This document shows, piece by piece, positions 32,142 through 38,891 of a stretch of 44,309 nt of DNA (position 1 is the first letter of the stretch; each line of letters starts with the position of its first letter). Below the pieces are notes generated by a model. That model was not told the DNA's origin and searched no databases. It saw only the letters and a list, made by a program, of their open reading frames with translations. The DNA is from an uncultured Oscillospiraceae bacterium. Its GTDB lineage: Bacteria > Bacillota > Clostridia > Oscillospirales > Oscillospiraceae. The stretch covers positions 1 to 44,309 of the forward strand of contig CALXDH010000019.1 in assembly GCA_944387015.1 (NCBI GenBank), written 5' to 3'. The position numbers were made by a program, and so were the translations under genes.

Positions 32142-33524
32142 ATGGCCAATATGTCTTTAACGAAAAATCCCATGCCCTCCCAGGACCCCAACGTCCGCAA
32201 CAAGAACTTTGAGGAAGTGGCACTGGGCTACACCGAGGAGCAGGCTCTGGACGAGGCCCAGCGCTGCCTGAACTGCAAGAATAAGCCCTGCATGAGCGGC
32301 TGCCCTGTCATGGTACATATCCCCGAATTCATCGCCGAGGTGGCCAAGGGCAACTTTGAAGAGGCCTATCAGATCATCTCCGCCACCAGCGCTCTGCCCG
32401 CCGTGTGCGGCCGTGTCTGCCCCCAGGAGAGCCAGTGCGAAAAGTACTGCGTCCGGGGCAAGAAGGGCGAGCCCGTGGGCATCGGCCGTCTGGAGCGGTT
32501 CGTGGCCGACTGGCACAACGCTCACTGCACCGCCGCACCGGAAAAGCCCGTTTCCAACGGCCACAAGGTGGCGGTCATCGGCTCCGGCCCGGCAGGCCTG
32601 ACCTGCGCCGGCGACCTGGCCCGGAAGGGGTATGACGTCACCGTGTTTGAGGCGCTGCACCTGGCCGGCGGCGTGCTGGTTTACGGCATCCCCGAGTTCC
32701 GTCTGCCCAAGGCCATCGTTCAGAAGGAAGTGGACGGCCTGAAGGCGCTGGGCGTCACCATCGCCACCGACACCGTCATCGGCCGCACCGTTTCCATCGA
32801 CGAGCTGCAAAATGAGATGGGCTTCGAGGCCGTGTTCATCGGCTCCGGCGCTGGCCTGCCTATGTTTATGGATATTCCCGGCGTGAACTATAAGGGCGTT
32901 CTGTCTGCCAATGAGTTCCTGACCCGGATCAACCTGATGAAGGCCTATAAGCCTGATTCCGACACCCCCATCATCCACCCCAAGCGCGTGGCAGTCGTGG
33001 GCGGCGGCAACGTGGCTATGGACGCTGCCCGCTGCGCAAAGCGGCTGGGCGCCGAGGTCTACATCGTCTATCGCCGCGGCATGGAGGAGCTCCCCGCCCG
33101 TAAGGAAGAGGTGGAGCACGCGGAGGAAGAGGGCATCATCTTCAAGACCCTCAATAACCCCGTGGAGATCCTTGCCGATGAGAATGACGATGTCAACAAG
33201 ATCCGCTGCATCAAGATGGAGCTGGGTGAGCCGGACGCCTCCGGCCGCCGCCGTCCCATCGAGGTCCCCGGCAGCGAGTTTGAGATCGATGTGGATTGTG
33301 TCATCATGGCACTGGGCACCAGCCCCAACCCCCTGATCAAATCCACCACCGAGGGCCTGGAGATCAACAAGAAGGGCGGCATCGTGGTCAACGAGGACGG
33401 CCTGACGTCCCGGGCCAATGTCTACGCCGGCGGCGACGCCGTCACCGGCGCGGCTACCGTGATCCTGGCCATGGGTGCCGGCAAGACCGCTGCCAAGGCC
33501 ATTGACGAGGCTCTGAGCAAGTAA
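32142..33524 (+). CDS. nfnB: NADH-dependent ferredoxin:NADP+ oxidoreductase, large subunit
   Basis: 460 residues, GltD-like. Two [4Fe-4S] clusters are bound by the N-terminal cysteines (CLNCKNKPCMSGCPV at about 42-56, VCGRVCPQESQCEKYC at about 88-103). Then come the bifurcating FAD domain (VAVIGSGPAGLTCAGDL) and the NADP(H) domain (VAVVGGGNVAMDAARCAKRLG), ending with AGGDAVTGAATVILAMGAG. Alone it resembles glutamate synthase small subunit, but no glutamate synthase large subunit is near and nfnA is adjacent. It balances NADH, ferredoxin and NADPH in butyrate producers. A terminator follows. Confidence 0.92.
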   Translation: MANMSLTKNPMPSQDPNVRNKNFEEVALGYTEEQALDEAQRCLNCKNKPCMSGCPVMVHIPEFIAEVAKGNFEEAYQIISATSALPAVCGRVCPQESQCEKYCVRGKKGEPVGIGRLERFVADWHNAHCTAAPEKPVSNGHKVAVIGSGPAGLTCAGDLARKGYDVTVFEALHLAGGVLVYGIPEFRLPKAIVQKEVDGLKALGVTIATDTVIGRTVSIDELQNEMGFEAVFIGSGAGLPMFMDIPGVNYKGVLSANEFLTRINLMKAYKPDSDTPIIHPKRVAVVGGGNVAMDAARCAKRLGAEVYIVYRRGMEELPARKEEVEHAEEEGIIFKTLNNPVEILADENDDVNKIRCIKMELGEPDASGRRRPIEVPGSEFEIDVDCVIMALGTSPNPLIKSTTEGLEINKKGGIVVNEDGLTSRANVYAGGDAVTGAATVILAMGAGKTAAKAIDEALSK

Positions 33525-33540
33525 GCATATCCGAATTGAA

Positions 33541-33573
33541 AAGGCCGCCGTTTCTTGAACGGCGGCCTTTTTT
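33541..33573 (+). terminator. Intrinsic terminator of nfnAB
   Basis: AAGGCCGCCGTT, 5-base loop, AACGGCGGCCTT followed by a T-run. Perfect 12-bp stem. Confidence 0.93.
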
Positions 33574-33615
33574 GTAAAAAGAAGGAAAATGCGGGGAGAA
33601 AACGGCGCAAGAAGG

Positions 33616-33644
33616 TTGACAGGGAAGTATTCGTCTCCTAGAAT
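33616..33644 (+). promoter_or_regulatory. Sigma-A promoter of the zinc-ribbon/DUF2085 pair
   Basis: TTGACA, 17 bp, TAGAAT. A small hairpin TCCCTG-AAGCA-CAGGGA lies in the leader. Confidence 0.75.
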
Positions 33645-33698
33645 AAGAATATCCCTGAAGCACAGGGAGAGAGAAGAAACGAAAGGGAGGCGGAGTAC

Positions 33699-33992
33699 AT
33701 GGCATATTGTAAGCATTGCGGTGCGAGGATCGACGACGGAGCGAATGTGTGCCCGGAGTGTGGAACGATCCAGAATAACAATCCGCAGACGACGAAGGAT
33801 GAAGGCGGTTTTCTGTGGGGACTGCTGGGATGCTGCATCCCGATCGTGGGTCTGGTTTTGTTCCTGGTCTGGCGGGATACCAAGCCCAAGACCAGTAAGG
33901 CGGCAGGCATCGGCGCGCTGGTATCGGTGATCGTGTACGTGCTCTTCTATGTATTGGCGGCCGTGGTCGGTGTGGGCGTTGCGATGTACTAA
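33699..33992 (+). CDS. Zinc-ribbon small membrane protein
   Basis: 97 residues. The N terminus is a zinc ribbon, YCKHCGARIDDGANVCPECG (two C-x2-C knuckles, residues 4-22). A linker follows, then two hydrophobic helices (about 38-57 and 70-95), the second near the C-terminal end. Such proteins are common in Firmicutes; function is unknown. AAAGGGAGG precedes the ATG. It overlaps the next gene if that gene uses the TTG start. Confidence 0.8.
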   Translation: MAYCKHCGARIDDGANVCPECGTIQNNNPQTTKDEGGFLWGLLGCCIPIVGLVLFLVWRDTKPKTSKAAGIGALVSVIVYVLFYVLAAVVGVGVAMY

Positions 33993-34362
33993 GGCAAAAG
34001 CATGGCTGTATAAGTGGCTGCCCATCGTCTTTGGCTGTCACTGTCGGCCGGAGCGCTCGTTTCACTATCACGGACAGCCCTTTCCCATCTGCGCCCGCTG
34101 TACGGGGGAGCTTGTGGGGATGCTGACGTCGGCGTGCAGCTTCGGATTCTGGCATCCAGGTGCGGCGGTTTCGGCACTGCTGCTGGTCCCGTTGGTAGCT
34201 GACGGCCTGGTGCAGCTATGTACCGCGTATGAGAGCAAAAACGGACGGCGCTTTGTTACCGGTGTACTTTTCGGCTATGGATTGCTGAACCTCTTTTTGC
34301 TGTCCATCGTCTGGGTATTTCACTGGGGCTACGCGTTGGGCCTTCGGTGGAAGGCGGCGTAG
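33979..34362 (+). CDS. DUF2085-type membrane protein, probable TTG start
   Basis: About 127 residues. The hallmark GCHCRPERSFHYHGQPFPICARCTGELVG near the N terminus (Cys/His-rich, possibly metal binding) matches the DUF2085 family as I remember it, and is followed by three hydrophobic segments (about 55-75, 85-95, 105-120). No ATG is well placed: TTG at 33979 gives the usual short lead before GCHC, while the in-frame ATG at 33949 adds ten residues inside the upstream gene. Either way it overlaps that gene, implying coupling. Function unknown. Confidence 0.7.
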   Translation: MRCTKAKAWLYKWLPIVFGCHCRPERSFHYHGQPFPICARCTGELVGMLTSACSFGFWHPGAAVSALLLVPLVADGLVQLCTAYESKNGRRFVTGVLFGYGLLNLFLLSIVWVFHWGYALGLRWKAA

Positions 34363-34413
34363 GAGCAGATAAGCCGCATTTTACGTCAACGAACGAGAAA
34401 AAGAATAAAACGG

Positions 34414-34496
34414 TTCATCCGCCGCCGGGTGGATGAAAGGCGTTTGTTTCATGCATCGGCAGGCCTTGGAGATGCATGGGGCAAACGCCTTATTTT
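34414..34496 (+). promoter_or_regulatory. Structured leader, candidate guanidine-type riboswitch/attenuator
   Basis: Two hairpins precede the guanidinium-exporter-like gene. Hairpin 1 is TTCATCC (34414-34420), a 10-base loop GCCGCCGGGT, and GGATGAA (34431-34437). Hairpin 2 pairs AAGGCGTTTG (34437-34446) with CAAACGCCTT (34482-34491), with an inner stem ATGCATC/GATGCAT and a loop starting GGCAGGCC, then ATTTT, so it looks like a terminator. Loop 1 and loop 2 have complementary GCC/GGC. An alternative pairing ATGAAA/TTTCAT would break both hairpins. I could not match the class I, II or III guanidine consensus; a class IV (mepA-type) RNA is possible but unproven. Confidence 0.5.
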
Positions 34497-34514
34497 GATG
34501 TTGGAGGGATTTTT

Positions 34515-34835
34515 ATGGCATGGGGTTATTTGATTCTGGCGGGGATTCTGGAGGTGGTCTGGTCCACCGCGCTCAAGTTCTCAGAGGGATTTTCCAAGCT
34601 GGGCTGGTCCGGGCTGACGATCGTGGGGATGCTGGCCAGTTTTGCATTCCTCTCTCAGGCGATGAAGACGCTGCCGCTGGGTACGTCTTATGCCATCTGG
34701 ACCGGTATCGGGGCGCTGGGGTCCGTGGCGGTGGGGATCCTGGTCTTTCGGGAACCGGCCACGGCGGCCCGGATGTTTTTTGCAGCATTGCTGTTGGTGG
34801 GCATCGTGGGATTAAAGCTGACGTCCGCCTCCTGA
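34515..34835 (+). CDS. SMR family exporter, SugE/Gdx (guanidinium exporter) type
   Basis: 106 residues with four transmembrane helices. The conserved membrane glutamate is in GILEVVWSTALKFSEGFSKL (Glu13), and AYAIWTGIGALGSVAVGI-type text in helix 3 is typical of the SugE/Gdx branch rather than the multidrug EmrE branch. Gdx proteins swap guanidinium for protons as dual-topology homodimers. GGAGGG precedes the ATG at 34515. The structured leader in front fits riboswitch control known for many Gdx genes. It is a single gene, as expected for a homodimeric Gdx. Confidence 0.88.
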   Translation: MAWGYLILAGILEVVWSTALKFSEGFSKLGWSGLTIVGMLASFAFLSQAMKTLPLGTSYAIWTGIGALGSVAVGILVFREPATAARMFFAALLLVGIVGLKLTSAS

Positions 34836-34847
34836 TGGGAACCCATG

Positions 34848-34884
34848 AAAAAAGCCCTCTCCGCTTCGGCGGAGGGGGCTTTTC
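34848..34884. terminator. Bidirectional terminator with UUCG tetraloop
   Basis: AAAAGCCCTCTCCGC, TTCG loop, GCGGAGGGGGCTTTT. A-run and T-run flank the stem on both sides, so it serves the SMR gene (plus) and the AEC transporter gene (minus). Confidence 0.92.
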
Positions 34885-34886
34885 CG

Positions 34887-35825
34887 TCACATCCATCCCA
34901 GTTCCTTGAGGAGGAAGATCCAGAAGAACAGCGTCACGATACAAAAGAGGGTGGTGCCAACTACAATCTGCCCGGCCAGGGTGCCGTCGGCGTCCATCTC
35001 AATGGCCATGGGGAACGAGGAGACTGCCGTGGGGGAGGCCAGCATCACCAGCACGGCCCCCATCTCCGCGCCCCGGAACCCGAGAACGGCGAAGAGAGGC
35101 AGGAATACGGCGGGGACCACGACCAGCCGTCCCAGAACGCCTATGGCCATCTCCCGAAGGCTGCCCCGCAGCTTGGAGAACTCGAAGGACCCGCCCAGAA
35201 CCACCAGAGACAGCGGCGTCGCCACTTGAGAGATGTCGTCCAGGGCGTCCACCAAGACCTGGGGAAGGGACACATCCAGCAGCAACAACAGCAATCCCGT
35301 CAGGGTGGAGAGAATGAGGGGATTCTTCGCGATGCCCAGCAGCATCCGTCCGGCATTGGGCTTTCCGCCCCGGAATACCTCCAGTGCTACCACGGAGAGC
35401 ATATTGAACATGGGGATGACCACTACCGTCAAAATAGAGGCCACGCCGCTGTTTTCCTGACCGAAGAGGGAGACGGCTACCGGCACGCCGAAGAGCGCAA
35501 AGTTGCTGCGGAAGATGCCCTGTACCAGGACGCCCCGTTTTTTGGGGTCCTTTTCAAAGAGGGGGATCAGGACCATCAGCGCGCAGAAACTCATGAAGAT
35601 GGCGGCTGCCGCCCAAGCCAGCAGCCGGGCGTTGAATACCTGAGCAAGGTCCGCACGGTAGACGTTCAAAAACAGCAGACAGGGCAAAAACACCCGGAAC
35701 ACCAGTTTGTTGCAGACGCCCAGCGTGTGGTCATCCAGCAGTTTGATGCGTTTGAGTCCGTAGCCCAGCACCAGCTGGACAAAAAGGGGAAACACCACAG
35801 TGAAGGAAAGAACCAGATTTTCCAT
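34887..35825 (-). CDS. AEC family transporter (auxin-efflux-carrier superfamily)
   Basis: 312 residues, mostly hydrophobic with about ten membrane helices in two five-helix halves: FTVVFPLFVQLVLGYGLKRI at the N terminus, then FLPCLLFLNVYR, FRSNFALFGVPVAVSLFG and, in the second half, VVLGGSFEF and ASPTAVSSFPMAIEM. Bacterial AEC proteins move malate, malonate or other carboxylates; the substrate here cannot be read from sequence. It lies 12 bp after the EamA gene in the same direction, so they are co-transcribed, and ends at the shared terminator. Confidence 0.88.
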   Translation of the reverse strand: MENLVLSFTVVFPLFVQLVLGYGLKRIKLLDDHTLGVCNKLVFRVFLPCLLFLNVYRADLAQVFNARLLAWAAAAIFMSFCALMVLIPLFEKDPKKRGVLVQGIFRSNFALFGVPVAVSLFGQENSGVASILTVVVIPMFNMLSVVALEVFRGGKPNAGRMLLGIAKNPLILSTLTGLLLLLLDVSLPQVLVDALDDISQVATPLSLVVLGGSFEFSKLRGSLREMAIGVLGRLVVVPAVFLPLFAVLGFRGAEMGAVLVMLASPTAVSSFPMAIEMDADGTLAGQIVVGTTLFCIVTLFFWIFLLKELGWM

Positions 35826-35837
35826 CCCAATGCCTCC

Positions 35838-36746
35838 TCAGTTGGACCGGCAGCCGGTGGGGCGGCGGAGCAGGGGCGTCTCCCGCTGCGTCACCACAAC
35901 GCCTGCGGTGATGAGGGCGGCGCCCAAGATGGCGATGGGAGAGATGGTTTCGTCCAGGAAGAGGGCTGCCGCCACAATGGTGACAAAGGGAATGAGGTAG
36001 ATGAAGTTGTTGGCGGACACCACCCCCAGCAGCCGGACGGTGTGGTTCCAGAGCACGTAGCAAAGTCCGCTGCCGATGAGTCCCAGGAACAGGAGATTCC
36101 CGGCGATGGCCGGCGTGGCCAGCGGCGCGGTGGGGAAGGGGGCGCCCTCCAGCAGCACGATGGGGATGGCGGTGACGGTTCCCCAGAACAGCGTCCGCCG
36201 GGTCACCAGAAGGGGATCGTGCCGGCCGCCCATCCGCCGCAGCAGGATGGAATAGACTGCCCAGCAGGCGGCGGCGCCCAGCGCCAGCAGATCGCCCCGG
36301 GGGTCCAGCTTCAAGACAAAAGCACCGTTGAATACCACCAGGATCACTCCCGTGAAGGCAATGAGAAATCCCAGCAGTGTCCGGCGGGAGAACCGCTCCT
36401 CCCCGGCGAAGTGGGCCAGGATGGCGGTGAAGATGGGAGCTGCCGCCACGATGATACTGACGTTTGCGGCCAGCGTGTGGGTGAGGGCAGTGTTTTCCGT
36501 ATAGAAGTAGAGAGAACAGCCGGCAAGGCCCATCAGCAAAAAGGCTCCCTCCTCCCGCGGGGAGAGCTTCATTCGTCTGGGCCGCAGCAGCCACAATGCG
36601 GCATAGGCCAGCAAAAAGCGCATCAGCATGATCTGGGAGGGGGTGTAGAGCTGCAGCAGCTTTTTACTGGAGATGAAGGTGGATCCCCACACCAGAACGG
36701 TAAAAGAGGCGAAGAGCCACCCCAGGTGCTTATCGTGTCGTTCCAT
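35838..36746 (-). CDS. EamA/DMT family transporter
   Basis: 302 residues with ten predicted helices in two EamA repeats (about 8-140 and 152-290). The first repeat shows TVLVWGSTFISSKKLL and FLLAYAALWLLRP, the second GAAACWAVYSILLRR and LFLGLIGSGLCYVLWNHTVRLLG. Members export amino acids, purines or other metabolites; substrate unknown. AAAGGAA lies about 14 bp before the ATG, rather far, so a slightly different start is possible. First gene of a two-gene unit with the AEC transporter. Confidence 0.88.
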   Translation of the reverse strand: MERHDKHLGWLFASFTVLVWGSTFISSKKLLQLYTPSQIMLMRFLLAYAALWLLRPRRMKLSPREEGAFLLMGLAGCSLYFYTENTALTHTLAANVSIIVAAAPIFTAILAHFAGEERFSRRTLLGFLIAFTGVILVVFNGAFVLKLDPRGDLLALGAAACWAVYSILLRRMGGRHDPLLVTRRTLFWGTVTAIPIVLLEGAPFPTAPLATPAIAGNLLFLGLIGSGLCYVLWNHTVRLLGVVSANNFIYLIPFVTIVAAALFLDETISPIAILGAALITAGVVVTQRETPLLRRPTGCRSN

Positions 36747-36834
36747 ACGCAGATTCTGATTCCTTTCAGCAATGTTCTTTTCAGAATACTACGAAATGGG
36801 GGAAAATACCAGAGGAAGCGGAAAAAAGAGGACA

Positions 36835-36875
36835 GAAAAAAGCTGTGCGGCGGGCACGAGGCCCGCCGCACAGCT
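36835..36875 (-). terminator. Terminator of the 35-residue protein gene
   Basis: AGCTGTGCGGCGGGC / GCCCGCCGCACAGCT, a perfect 15-bp stem with a 5-base loop, followed on the minus strand by six T. It isolates the small gene from the EamA gene. Confidence 0.9.
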
Positions 36876-36888
36876 CAAAAACACGGGA

Positions 36889-36996
36889 TCACTTACGGCT
36901 TTCCTTCTGGCCCTGGTTGCGGTTTTCCCGCTGGGACTGGGAGTTCTCCCGGGTCTGCTGGTTCTGGTTGCCGCGGTTGTTCTCACGATTCTGCAT
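36889..36996 (-). CDS. 35-residue Asn/Gln/Arg/Glu-rich hydrophilic protein
   Basis: A short gene supported by a perfect Shine-Dalgarno (AAAGGAGGT, 5 bp before the ATG at 36996), a stop codon and a strong terminator directly behind. The product is very hydrophilic, with no Cys, no aromatic residue and repeated Asn-Arg, Gln-Asn and Arg-Glu-Asn units; it is probably disordered. Small spore or nucleic-acid-binding proteins of Firmicutes have similar composition, but no family is recognised. The open frame extends upstream to 37131 but that part contains the spacer and the ribosome-binding site, so it is not coding. Confidence 0.65.
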   Translation of the reverse strand: MQNRENNRGNQNQQTRENSQSQRENRNQGQKESRK

Positions 36997-37087
36997 AACA
37001 ACACCTCCTTTCCTGGTTGCCTGCGTACAGAGGGTAGTATGGACAGCGCTTCCGCCAAATATACCAAATTCAGAAAATAAAAAGGGG

Positions 37088-37116
37088 TTGACAAATGAAG
37101 AAACGGCTGGTATACT
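37088..37116 (+). promoter_or_regulatory. Sigma-A promoter of infC-rpmI-rplT
   Basis: TTGACA, 17 bp, TATACT: a near-consensus promoter. Transcription should begin near 37123, giving a leader of about 158 bases. Confidence 0.85.
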
Positions 37117-37122
37117 TAATCC

Positions 37123-37265
37123 GCAAAACAAAGAAGGCAGGTTGCATCCGCCTCACCTCCCGCCCAAGGCAAAGAGGTTTACAACGTCGTTATCAGACCG
37201 CCGCTATGGTGGTTTGTTGTTGCGCGGATGCCAGGCTTGGTATCCGCGTTTTGTGATTTTTACAA
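37123..37265 (+). promoter_or_regulatory. L20-type autoregulatory leader with attenuator
   Basis: Long leader of the IF3-L35-L20 operon. It ends in an intrinsic terminator at 37223-37261: CGCGGATGCCA, loop GGCT, TGGTATCCGCG, then TTTTGTGATTTTT, placed directly before the infC Shine-Dalgarno. Upstream, ACCGCC-GCTAT-GGTGGT and ACAAC/GTTGT pairings can form alternative structures. In Firmicutes this operon is known to be repressed by L20 binding to such a leader. Assignment rests on position and the terminator; I did not verify the L20-leader consensus. Confidence 0.7.
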
Positions 37266-37280
37266 GGAGGTGCTTTGGTC

Positions 37281-37799
37281 ATTAGTAAATTAGTGCATGA
37301 ACTCAATGAGGATATCTCTGACAAGGAAATCCGCCTGATTGGCTCCCAGGGAGAACAGCTGGGCATCATGGCGCCCGCAGACGCGCTGAGAATCGCCGAC
37401 GAGCAGGGCTTGGATCTGGTCAAGATCTCTCCGCAGGCGATGCCCCCTGTCTGCAAGCTGATGAACTACGGAAAGTTCCGGTTCGAGCAGAGCAAGCGGG
37501 AGAAGGAAGCCAGAAAGAACCAGCACGTGGTGGAAATCAAAGAGATCCGCATGTCTCCGGGCATCGACATTGGAGATTTCAACACCAAACTGAAAAATGC
37601 CCAGAAGTTCATTGCCGATGGCAATCGCGTCAAGGTCTCCGTCCGCTTCCGCGGCCGGGAGATGGCCCATACCGAGATCGGCCGTGACCTGCTGGAGCGT
37701 TTTGCTGAACAGTGTGCCGAAGTCGCCAATCTGGACAAGGCCCCCAAGCTGGAAGGCCGGATGATGTCCATTTTCCTCTCTCCCAAGACTGGCAAGTAA
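37281..37799 (+). CDS. infC: Translation initiation factor IF-3, probable ATT start
   Basis: 172 residues. Binds the 30S subunit and checks start-codon choice. It begins SKLVHELNEDI after the start, then IRLIGSQGEQLGIM, LDLVKISPQAMPPVCKLMNYGKFRFEQ (N-terminal domain, about 1-75), and the C-terminal domain with EIKEIRMSPGIDIGDFNTKLKNA and VKVSVRFRGREMAHTEIG. No ATG is available. The ATT at 37281 lies 9 bp after GGAGGT, as in the known AUU starts of infC, by which IF-3 limits its own synthesis; TTG at 37275 is only 3 bp from it. First gene of infC-rpmI-rplT. Confidence 0.95.
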   Translation: MSKLVHELNEDISDKEIRLIGSQGEQLGIMAPADALRIADEQGLDLVKISPQAMPPVCKLMNYGKFRFEQSKREKEARKNQHVVEIKEIRMSPGIDIGDFNTKLKNAQKFIADGNRVKVSVRFRGREMAHTEIGRDLLERFAEQCAEVANLDKAPKLEGRMMSIFLSPKTGK

Positions 37800-37836
37800 C
37801 ATTTGATTTTTCAAACACACGGAAGGAGCAACCAAC

Positions 37837-38034
37837 ATGCCTAAGCTGAAAACCCACAGTGGTGCAAAGAAGAGATTCAACCTCACCAAGACCGGCAAGG
37901 TTAAGCGCGCCAAGGCCTTCAAGAGCCACATCCTCACCAAGAAGGATACCAAGCGTACTCGTCGTCTGCGTGCCGGCGGCTATGCGGATGCCACCAATAT
38001 GGACGCTGTCCGCAAGATGATCCCCTACAAGTAA
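37837..38034 (+). CDS. rpmI: 50S ribosomal protein L35
   Basis: 65 residues, very basic, beginning [23 protein letters not shown] with the usual L35 text and ending MIPYK. It lies 37 bp after infC with GGAAGGAG before the ATG. Part of the large ribosomal subunit. Confidence 0.98.
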   Translation: MPKLKTHSGAKKRFNLTKTGKVKRAKAFKSHILTKKDTKRTRRLRAGGYADATNMDAVRKMIPYK

Positions 38035-38068
38035 GACAACGATACGTTAGAAATAGGAGGCTTTTACA

Positions 38069-38419
38069 ATGGCTAGAGTTAAGGGCGCGATGATGACGCG
38101 CAAGAGAAGAAATAAGACCCTGAAGATGGCCAAGGGCTACTGGGGTTCCAAGTCCAAGCACTTCCGTGTCGCCAACCAGGCGGTCATGAAGTCCCTGAGC
38201 TACGCTTACACCGGCCGTCGGCTGAAGAAGCGTGACTTCCGTTCCCTGTGGATCACCCGGATCTCCGCTGCCTGCAAGATGAACGGCATGAACTACTCCA
38301 GCTTCATGCACGGCCTGAAGACCGCCGGCATCGAGATCAACCGCAAGATGCTCTCCGAGCTGGCCATCAGCGATCCCGCTGCCTTCACCCAGCTCACCGA
38401 GATCGCCAAGAAGGCCTGA
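38069..38419 (+). CDS. rplT: 50S ribosomal protein L20
   Basis: 116 residues beginning [28 protein letters not shown], the conserved L20 N-terminal extension, followed by [25 protein letters not shown]. Needed early in 50S assembly and, in related bacteria, the repressor of its own operon through the leader. AGGAGG precedes the ATG. Operon end, followed by a terminator. Confidence 0.98.
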   Translation: MARVKGAMMTRKRRNKTLKMAKGYWGSKSKHFRVANQAVMKSLSYAYTGRRLKKRDFRSLWITRISAACKMNGMNYSSFMHGLKTAGIEINRKMLSELAISDPAAFTQLTEIAKKA

Positions 38420-38449
38420 TTTCCTCTGATTTTACATGCAGAGAAAAAG

Positions 38450-38481
38450 CGCGCTCTGGACAAACCCAGAGCGCGTTTTTT
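38450..38481 (+). terminator. Intrinsic terminator of infC-rpmI-rplT
   Basis: CGCGCTCTGG, 6-base loop, CCAGAGCGCG, then a run of six T. Confidence 0.93.
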
Positions 38482-38483
38482 GT

Positions 38484-38511
38484 TTGACAGGACCGCCGTA
38501 TCTGCTAAAAT
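38484..38511 (+). promoter_or_regulatory. Sigma-A promoter of the 91-residue membrane protein gene
   Basis: TTGACA, 16 bp, TAAAAT, starting 2 bp after the T-run of the preceding terminator. Confidence 0.7.
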
Positions 38512-38556
38512 GAAAAGAGACGTACCATTTACACCTTTGCGGGAAAGGAGCTTTTG

Positions 38557-38832
38557 ATGAAGGAACAACTGCTCAATCTCCTCTATATCCTGCCGGTGAT
38601 GCTGCCGCTGTTTCTTGGGGGCGTCATGGTGCGCTTTTCCAGACGGTCCAGGACCGACGGCTGGCGTGTCACTGCCATCAGCGCGGCGGTGTCTGTTTTG
38701 GCTTGGCTGGCCGTGCTGTGCCTGAATCGGGGCAGCGAACTGCTGGGGGCGATTGCCTACGCAGTGACGGGTTTTCCCGTCGGGGCAGCAGTGTGCGGCC
38801 TTGGCCTTCGGCTCCACCGTGCTGATCGATGA
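38557..38832 (+). CDS. Small membrane protein of unknown function
   Basis: 91 residues with three hydrophobic stretches (about 7-25, 38-57 and 62-82) separated by the basic loop RFSRRSRTDGWR. The ATG at 38557 is 6 bp after AAAGGAG; a TTG one codon earlier is not needed. It has its own promoter and terminator, which support a real gene. I do not recognise a family. Confidence 0.7.
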   Translation: MKEQLLNLLYILPVMLPLFLGGVMVRFSRRSRTDGWRVTAISAAVSVLAWLAVLCLNRGSELLGAIAYAVTGFPVGAAVCGLGLRLHRADR

Positions 38833-38851
38833 TGCTTTCCTGAAATAAAAG

Positions 38852-38891
38852 AAGCGTCTCCCGGCTCTAAGCAGCTGGGAGACGCTTTTTT
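38852..38891. terminator. Intrinsic terminator between convergent genes
   Basis: AAGCGTCTCCC, 14-base loop with a small inner stem, GGGAGACGCTT, then TTTT. On the minus strand it is followed by CTTTTATT, so it can also stop trmB, whose stop codon lies in the T-run at 38890. Confidence 0.85.

Noticed and set aside
32142-33524. Glutamate synthase small subunit (gltD)
   Set aside because: The sequence is GltD-like, but no large subunit is near and the adjacent nfnA with its [2Fe-2S] cysteines identifies NfnAB.
37095-37262. 55-codon open frame starting ATGAAGAAACGG in the infC leader
   Set aside because: Its ATG lies between the -35 and -10 boxes of the infC promoter, so it would not be in the transcript; the frame also runs through the attenuator hairpin.
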